Assembly: GCA_044226035.1 (NCBI GenBank)
Contig: JBGAHT010000033.1
Location: 1-31,182 of the forward strand
Length of the DNA: 31,182 bases
Direction: 5' to 3'
DNA from: Pseudoluteimonas sp044226035
GTDB taxonomy: Bacteria; Pseudomonadota; Gammaproteobacteria; Xanthomonadales; Xanthomonadaceae
Part shown: positions 26,410 to 31,182 of the stretch, one piece after another
Layout of the letters: each line of letters opens with the position of its first letter
How positions within the stretch are numbered: the stretch's first letter is position 1
Notes under the pieces: model-generated
Seen by the model: only the letters and a program-made list of their open reading frames with translations
What the model was told of the DNA's origin: nothing
Databases searched by the model: none
Position numbers and translations under genes: made by a program

Positions 26410-27708
26410 GTGTATACGGTCGAAGCGGTGGAACAGCGGGTCATCGGGGTCATCGCCGACCTCACCGAGGATTGGGACGTCGACATCGAAGGCGGCATGA
26501 CTCCCGACACCACCATGGTCGGGGACGTCGGCTTCGCGTCGATCGACTTCATCCAGATGGCCGTCGCCATCGAAAGCGAGTTCAAGACCAAGCTCGGCTT
26601 CCAGGACCTGCTGATGCAGGGCGGCAAGTACATCGACGACGTGAGCGTGCGCCAGATCGCGGAGTTCGTCGCCGGGCGCCTCAACAACGGCGTCCCGGTC
26701 GCGCCGACCCAGCCGGCGATGGCGGCCGGCACCACGCGCGTGACCTCGATCCCGGAGGAACAGCGCGTCACCGCCGGCAAGCTCGCCACCTTCCGCCGCA
26801 TCTTCCCGGCCCGCGACCTGGGCGACGACGGCACGCCGAAGAACGAGCGCGCCGTGTTCGTGCTGTCCCCGCCGCGTTCGGGTTCGACGCTGCTGCGCAT
26901 CCTGCTCGCCGGCAATTCCGGCCTGTTCGCGCCGCCCGAGCTGCACCTGCTGCCGTACCGCACGATGGCCGACCGCCGCAAGGCCCTCGCCGGCGCGCAC
27001 ACCGACCACCTGCTCGAAGGCACCGCGCGCGCGCTGATGCAGCTCAACGGCTGGAGCGCCGAGCAGTCGCTGGCGTTCGTCGCCGATTGCGAAGCGCGCA
27101 ACATGACCACCAAGGCGTTCTACCGCGAACTGCAGGCGCCGCTGAAGGGCGAACGCCTGCTGGTGGACAAGACGCCGTGGTACATCGTCGATGTCGACAT
27201 CCTCAAGCGCATCGAACGCGACTTCGTGGATCCGCTGTACATCCACCTGGTCCGCCACCCGCTGGGCATGGTGCGCTCGTACGAGGAATCCTCGATGCAG
27301 CGCCTGCTGCCGATCGCCACGCAGGAAGGCAGCTTCGGCAGCCGCGAACTGGCCGAGCTGACCTGGCTGCTCGCGCAGCAGAACGTGCGCGAGATCGCGA
27401 AGGACGTGCCGCCCGGGCGCTGGCTGCAGGTGCGTTACGAGGACCTGGTGGTCCAGCCGGAAGCGGTGTTGCGGCGCATGTGCGACTTCCTCGGCATCGC
27501 CTACGAGGATGCGATGGTCAATCCGTACGACGACATGGACCGGCGCATGACCGACGGCGTGGCGACCGCCTCGCGCATGAGCGGCGACCTCAAGTTCCAC
27601 CTGCACAACGCGATCAACCCCGACGCGGCCGATCGCTGGAAGCGCTTCTATTCCGAGGACGTGCTCGGGCGCGAAACGCGCGAGATGGCGGCGACGCTGG
27701 GCTACTGA
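26410..27708 (+). CDS. Acyl carrier protein - sulfotransferase fusion
   Basis: This 432-residue two-domain protein has an acyl carrier domain at residues ~1-85. Its candidate phosphopantetheine serine is S44 in GFASID, where the usual Asp before Ser is Ala. A linker with Pro and Thr follows, and then a sulfotransferase (~120-432). The sulfotransferase has the 5'-phosphosulfate loop FVLSPPRSGSTLLR (~150-163), the strand FAPPELHLL, and the 3'-phosphate motif YIHLVRHP (~277-284). It resembles sulfotransferase domains built into polyketide synthases, which sulfate a carrier-bound beta-hydroxyacyl chain. The GTG start at 26410 follows GGGGAAG; the frame stays open back to 26326, but that part is not domain-like. 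It lies 4.4 kb from the PKS operon, with unrelated genes between, so a shared pathway is inference. Confidence 0.88.
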   Translation: MYTVEAVEQRVIGVIADLTEDWDVDIEGGMTPDTTMVGDVGFASIDFIQMAVAIESEFKTKLGFQDLLMQGGKYIDDVSVRQIAEFVAGRLNNGVPVAPTQPAMAAGTTRVTSIPEEQRVTAGKLATFRRIFPARDLGDDGTPKNERAVFVLSPPRSGSTLLRILLAGNSGLFAPPELHLLPYRTMADRRKALAGAHTDHLLEGTARALMQLNGWSAEQSLAFVADCEARNMTTKAFYRELQAPLKGERLLVDKTPWYIVDVDILKRIERDFVDPLYIHLVRHPLGMVRSYEESSMQRLLPIATQEGSFGSRELAELTWLLAQQNVREIAKDVPPGRWLQVRYEDLVVQPEAVLRRMCDFLGIAYEDAMVNPYDDMDRRMTDGVATASRMSGDLKFHLHNAINPDAADRWKRFYSEDVLGRETREMAATLGY

Positions 27709-27832
27709 GCCGGGTCGATCCCGGCCCGGCCATCGCGCGACAACGCCAGCCGGCAAGTTCCGGCAAGTCGCGCGCCGCCCGCTCCGCTAGGCTGTGGCGC
27801 ACAGCGGCTGCCGGGAAGCGAGGATGATCCGC

Positions 27833-28378
27833 ATGTTGCGTTGCCTGTTCCCCGCTTTGGCGGTGTTCGCCATGTCCGACCTGCCCGCGCAAACGCCGCC
27901 CGCCGCCGCGCCGCAAGCGCCGCCTTGCGCCGACGCCGCGCATCGCCAGTTCGATTTCTGGGTCGGCAACTGGGACGTGACCGGGCCGAAGGGCGAAAAA
28001 ACCATCGGTCGCAGCCGGGTCGAATCGCGGCTGGGCGATTGCGTCGTCCACGAACACTGGTTCGGCGGCGGCGGCACCATCGGCGAGAGCTTCAACATCT
28101 ACAACGCCGCGACCGGGCAGTGGGAACAGTTCTGGGTCGACAACGGCGGCAACCGCCTGCACCTCGTCGGCGGCTTCGTCGACGGGCGCATGGTGCTGGA
28201 AGGCCGGCACGACAAGCCCGATGCCGACAGCGGCATCGTCGGCCGCGAACGCATCGCATGGACGCCGAACGCCGACGGCAGCGTGCGCCAGCTGTGGGAA
28301 TCGTCCAAGGACGACGGCAGGACCTGGACGGTGTCGTTCGACGGCCTGTACCGCAGGGCCGCGACGCCGGTTCCCTGA
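27833..28378 (+). CDS. Secreted DUF1579-like protein
   Basis: This 181-residue protein has an N-terminal signal peptide (MLRCLFPALAVFAM, likely cut after LPA) and a Pro/Ala-rich spacer. The domain that follows begins QFDFWVGNWDVTG and continues with short beta strands (GESFNIYNAATGQWEQFW, RLHLVGGFVDG), as in the DUF1579 beta-barrel family of unknown function. I chose the ATG at 27833 because AGCGAGGA (27817-27824) is well spaced from it. An ATG at 27824 is too close, and one at 27794 would spoil the signal peptide. It stands alone, with a bidirectional-looking terminator just after it. Confidence 0.8.
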   Translation: MLRCLFPALAVFAMSDLPAQTPPAAAPQAPPCADAAHRQFDFWVGNWDVTGPKGEKTIGRSRVESRLGDCVVHEHWFGGGGTIGESFNIYNAATGQWEQFWVDNGGNRLHLVGGFVDGRMVLEGRHDKPDADSGIVGRERIAWTPNADGSVRQLWESSKDDGRTWTVSFDGLYRRAATPVP

Positions 28379-28391
28379 GTCGCGCGCAACG

Positions 28392-28419
28392 AAAAGGGCG
28401 CGGCTTTCGCCGCGCCCTT
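28392..28419. terminator. Bidirectional terminator between convergent genes
   Basis: A nine-base stem (gggcgcggc, 28396-28404, with gccgcgccc, 28409-28417) has loop tttc. AAAA on the left gives a U run for the minus-strand transcript, and TT on the right gives a weaker one for the plus strand. It lies between the DUF1579-like gene and the convergent lipoprotein gene. Confidence 0.78.
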
Positions 28420-28442
28420 CGCGCATCGAAATGACGTCGGAA

Positions 28443-28922
28443 TTATTTCACTTCGAAATCGCGGCTCTGGACCACGTTGCCGTCCAGCGAGATCTCGACC
28501 TTGTACTTGCCCGCGGGCCAGCCGTCCGGCTTGCTGATGCTGAAGTCGGTGACCTGCGGGCCGGACGCCACGTCCTTGTCCTGGCTATCGACGGTCTGGC
28601 CGTCCTGGTAGGTCCACTTCGCGTTCAGCTTGCCGCCCGCGCCATCGGTGGCGACCGAGGCGTGGATGGTGTCCTTCGTCGCGAAGGAGGTGGCTGCCAT
28701 GGTCACCTTGTTGTCGGCGCCGACGGCGCTGCCGAGGTCGACCGAAACGACCGTCGCCGGGGTCGGCGCGGGCGCCGGGGCCGGTTCGACCGGGGCGGGC
28801 GCCGCGGCGGTGGCGGGCGGCGGCATGGTGCTCGCCATGTCGTCCTTCTTCTTGCAGCCGGCGAGCGCGACGGTTGCGAGCAGCGCGGCGGCGATGGCCA
28901 GCGAAATGCGGTTCCTGATCAT
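28443..28922 (-). CDS. Small lipoprotein of unknown function
   Basis: This 159-residue protein has a clear lipoprotein signal: a short basic start, a hydrophobic stretch and the lipobox ALAGC (C23) followed by KKKDD. A Pro/Ala-rich tether (~32-58) joins it to a ~100-residue domain of alternating strands (VTMAATSFATKDTIHASV, KWTYQDGQTV, YKVEISLDGN) that looks like an immunoglobulin-like beta sandwich. A strong AGGAG lies seven bases before the ATG. The next gene upstream on this strand is the LysM protein, 49 bases away, so the two may share a transcript. A role in the cell envelope is likely; the exact function is unknown. Confidence 0.85.
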   Translation of the reverse strand: MIRNRISLAIAAALLATVALAGCKKKDDMASTMPPPATAAAPAPVEPAPAPAPTPATVVSVDLGSAVGADNKVTMAATSFATKDTIHASVATDGAGGKLNAKWTYQDGQTVDSQDKDVASGPQVTDFSISKPDGWPAGKYKVEISLDGNVVQSRDFEVK

Positions 28923-28971
28923 GGATATCTCCTGTGGATGTCTGTAATCGGCGTTGGAGAACGGCGCGTAC

Positions 28972-29349
28972 TCAGCCGTTCGCGTCCGGAAGCTTGAGCA
29001 CCTGGCCCGGGAAGATCTTGTCCGGGTCGTCGATCTGGTCGCGGTTGGCGTCGAAGATCGCATGCCACTTGCTGGCCTTGCCGTAGTGCTTCTGCGCGAT
29101 GTGCGAGAGCGTGTCGCCCTTCTGCACGGTGTAGGTCTGCTCGCCCGCGCCGGCGCCACCGCCGTCCGGCATGCCGTCGACCTTGCCGACCACGTTGGAG
29201 AAATCGGCCTTGCCGGTGCCGCCCGCGCCGCCGCCGGTACCCGGCACGGTGTCGACGTGGCCCTGCACGTTGGAAAAATCGGCCTTCTTTTCGCCGCCCG
29301 AAGCGAGCGACAGCGAATTCGGGTCGTTGGGGTTCTGCGGATTGGTCAT
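28972..29349 (-). CDS. LysM-domain protein with an internal repeat
   Basis: This 125-residue protein has a C-terminal LysM domain (~70-122: TYTVQKGDTLSHIAQKHYG through DKIFPGQVLKLP) of the kind found in the YgaU/Kbp family, which binds peptidoglycan or related glycans. The N-terminal half is low-complexity and contains two copies of a short motif, KADFSNVQGHVDTVPG and KADFSNVVGKVDGMPD, separated by Gly-rich linkers. No signal peptide is seen, as in cytosolic Kbp-like proteins. GGAG lies about six bases before the ATG. Confidence 0.88.
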   Translation of the reverse strand: MTNPQNPNDPNSLSLASGGEKKADFSNVQGHVDTVPGTGGGAGGTGKADFSNVVGKVDGMPDGGGAGAGEQTYTVQKGDTLSHIAQKHYGKASKWHAIFDANRDQIDDPDKIFPGQVLKLPDANG

Positions 29350-29438
29350 TGGGGACTCCTGCCCATTTAAACCGCGGCCAGACTCCCATGCGAACCGTTA
29401 AGAAAACATCGCGCGACCGGGATCCGTTGGCCTGCGGT

Positions 29439-30254
29439 TCATTGTCGCCGGTCGCGGCCGGCCGTGGGCGCGGCCAGGCCCGGGGTCGCCCGCCACGGGT
29501 TGATGTCCAGCCCGCCGCGGCGGGTGTAGCGCGCGTCGACCGACAGTTCCCGTGGCCGGCCGCACGCGAGCAGGTCGACGAAGATCCGTTCCACGCACTG
29601 TTCGTGGAATTCGGCGTGGTCGCGGAAGGAGACCAGGTAGCGCAGCAGGCCGGCGCGGTCGATGCGCGGGCCGCGATAGGCGATCCGCACGCTGGCCCAG
29701 TCCGGTTGCCCGGTGACCGGGCAGTTCGATTTCAGCAACGCGCTCGCCAGCGCTTCGTCCGCATCGTCGTTCGCATCGAACGCGAGCAGCGAGGCGTCCG
29801 GCGGGCCGTAGCTGTCGATGGCGATGTCCTGCGCGTCGAGGTCGATCGCCGTTTCCGTATCGGCCATCGCCGGCAGGCCGAACGCGACCGCCACCGCTGC
29901 GCCCGCGGCGTGCGACAGATCGCGTTCGATCGCCTCGCGCACGGCGTCGTCGCTGGCGAAGCGGCTGGCGTTGAAGGAGTTGAGGTAGAGCTTCAGCGAT
30001 TTGGATTCGACTAGGTTCGGCGAATCCGCGGGAACGGTGAACGTCGCGGTCGCGACCCGCGGCTTGCCGCGCGCGTCCAGCCAGGAGAGTTCGTAGGCGT
30101 GCCAGCGGTCGAAACCGGCGAAGGGCAACGCATCGTCGCGAATGCCGAGCGCGTCGCGGCCGAGGCTGCGCGCGATCGGGAACAGCAGCGAGGCGTCGTA
30201 CTCGCGCGGATAGTCGACGTGGCGGCCGAGCGAGGAGTCTTGCGGGGTGCTCAT
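29439..30254 (-). CDS. queF: NADPH-dependent 7-cyano-7-deazaguanine reductase (QueF, long form)
   Basis: This 271-residue enzyme reduces the nitrile preQ0 to the amine preQ1 in queuosine biosynthesis for tRNA. The length and two-part layout match the E. coli-type (type II) QueF. The C-terminal half carries the catalytic C178 in SNCPVTGQPDW, with the partner Asp just after it. The N-terminal half has the substrate-binding ESKSLKLYLNSF. Near the C-terminus are FHEQCVERIF and YTRRGGLDINPWR, also typical. No strong ribosome binding site is visible. It follows the DUF4253 gene on the same strand by 73 bases. Confidence 0.95.
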   Translation of the reverse strand: MSTPQDSSLGRHVDYPREYDASLLFPIARSLGRDALGIRDDALPFAGFDRWHAYELSWLDARGKPRVATATFTVPADSPNLVESKSLKLYLNSFNASRFASDDAVREAIERDLSHAAGAAVAVAFGLPAMADTETAIDLDAQDIAIDSYGPPDASLLAFDANDDADEALASALLKSNCPVTGQPDWASVRIAYRGPRIDRAGLLRYLVSFRDHAEFHEQCVERIFVDLLACGRPRELSVDARYTRRGGLDINPWRATPGLAAPTAGRDRRQ

Positions 30255-30327
30255 ACGGGGATTATCGCTCGGGTGGAGCGAGGAGGTGTCGCGGGGTTTG
30301 CAGCAACCGACCGTGAGGGCCGTGCTA

Positions 30328-30954
30328 TCAATCCCACCACAAGGTGATCGCCTCTTGTTCCCGGATCTCCTCTTGCAGCGACTTAAGGTCTCCGACGCCT
30401 TGATCCACGATATCGGGGCAGAACTTGTACAGCTCCCGGGAGAACGCCCGCATGTCCTTGGGTTGGCTCTTCAAATCCATCTGCACAGTATCGGTTTCCG
30501 CCTGCCAGATATCGATTCCAAACGCCGCATCCCACTTCTCGAGGCGAAGCACGATATCTTCGCTCGTGAGTCCGTAGTTGACCCCGTCTGTCGCGGCGAG
30601 GCGCACGATATCGAATTGATCGTGGCCGCGCGCCAGAACCAGTTCAACTCCGCGTATCGCAGGGTCGTCTAGATTCCGGGTCGTTCCGACGAATGCCACG
30701 TAGCCCTGGGGCAAACGGGCCCGAAGCTTCAGCAGCAATGTTTTCGCCGAACCTTCGGGAACGAGTGCCGAATAGCCTCCACTCTTCTTCGCGCGACCAA
30801 AGTCCTGTGTCCAATACGGACGTACTTCCCCGCCGGATACTTCCGCCAAGACGCGTCCCGGATCGAATGCCAAGGATTGGGCACGCACCCCGCTGGCCGC
30901 AAGAAAGGCTGCGACAACAAGCGATAGCGAGCAAAGAATCCCAAGAACTCTCAT
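30328..30954 (-). CDS. Secreted DUF4253 protein
   Basis: This 208-residue protein has an N-terminal signal peptide (MRVLGILCSLSLVVAAFLAA, likely cut after VRA). Its C-terminal half carries the DUF4253 pattern: YGLTSEDIVLRLEKWDAAFGI, then YKFCPDIVDQGVGDLKSL and a terminal LWWD. The function of DUF4253 is not known; members are often found in polymorphic-toxin or immunity-like settings, but nothing here supports that. The G+C content looks lower than in the neighbours, which hints at recent acquisition. It begins 16 bases after the M20-type gene end on the same strand, so the two may be co-transcribed. Confidence 0.82.
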   Translation of the reverse strand: MRVLGILCSLSLVVAAFLAASGVRAQSLAFDPGRVLAEVSGGEVRPYWTQDFGRAKKSGGYSALVPEGSAKTLLLKLRARLPQGYVAFVGTTRNLDDPAIRGVELVLARGHDQFDIVRLAATDGVNYGLTSEDIVLRLEKWDAAFGIDIWQAETDTVQMDLKSQPKDMRAFSRELYKFCPDIVDQGVGDLKSLQEEIREQEAITLWWD

Positions 30955-30970
30955 GTCATTCCCACTCTGC

Positions 30971-31182
30971 TTACCGAGTAGTCAACACCGCGCCGCTTGA
31001 TGCCAAACCACCGACACCCAGGAAATCCAGCGTCGCCTGCAGCATCGCGCGCAGGCCGACGTCGAGCGCGCCTTCGTCCGGCGAATACAACGGCGAATGG
31101 TTCATCGGCATCGTCGCCGGATCCTTGCCCGCCGGCGTGCTGCCGACGAAGAAGAACATCACCGGCGCGGCGCCGGCGTAGT
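30971..31182 (-). CDS. M20-family amidohydrolase/peptidase, C-terminal end (cut by window)
   Basis: The frame is open to the window edge and reads YAGAAPVMFFFVGSTPAG and then NHSPLYSPDEGALDVGLRAM, the usual C-terminal signature of M20 amidohydrolases (zinc-dependent hydrolysis of N-acyl amino acids or peptides), followed by a final helix. Only about 70 residues are visible. The gene start lies beyond 31182 on the minus strand. Confidence 0.82.
   Translation of the reverse strand, partial: YAGAAPVMFFFVGSTPAGKDPATMPMNHSPLYSPDEGALDVGLRAMLQATLDFLGVGGLASSGAVLTTR

Noticed and set aside
27709..27725. Hairpin gccggg-tcgat-cccggc directly after the ACP-sulfotransferase stop
   Set aside because: It has only a six-base stem and no T run, so a terminator cannot be supported.

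Overview
The window is G+C-rich (very high third-position GC by eye) and almost entirely coding. The monomeric NADP isocitrate dehydrogenase, a long (type II) QueF and the general gene style suggest a gammaproteobacterium, most likely Xanthomonadales/Lysobacter-like. That placement is inference from gene content. No rRNA, tRNA, CRISPR array or insertion sequence was seen.

Positions 32-21960 form one tightly packed plus-strand operon of nine genes, joined by ATGA start-stop overlaps or very short gaps. Its core is a type I polyketide synthase of the polyunsaturated-fatty-acid (Pfa) / heterocyst-glycolipid (Hgl) kind, split over three large proteins. Protein 1 is two PfaD-like FMN barrels, then KS, AT and ACP. 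Protein 2 is ACP, KR and DH. Protein 3 is KS, AT, a DH-like double hotdog and a built-in Sfp-type phosphopantetheinyl transferase. Interleaved with these are a sulfotransferase, a small protein of unknown function, a NodT-type outer-membrane factor, a membrane protein fusing a metal-site-less M50-like domain to a HlyD-type adaptor, an alpha/beta hydrolase with a C-terminal extra domain, and a probable beta-propeller protein. Together they look like a self-contained pathway that builds, reduces and dehydrates an acyl chain, perhaps sulfates and releases it, and exports it. The product is unknown.

Positions 22108-23761 hold an esterase lipoprotein and a second, 5'-truncated copy of it (about 92 % identical in protein). 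They are separated by a single undetermined base (N at 23135) that sits at a suspicious join. This may be an assembly or strain-variant artefact rather than a true tandem duplication.

Positions 23814-31182 are mostly housekeeping or accessory genes. They are monomeric isocitrate dehydrogenase (minus), an ACP-sulfotransferase fusion (plus) that may belong functionally with the PKS operon, a DUF1579-like secreted protein (plus), and then minus-strand genes: a small lipoprotein, a LysM protein, queF, a DUF4253 protein, and the C-terminal end of an M20-type amidohydrolase cut by the window edge.
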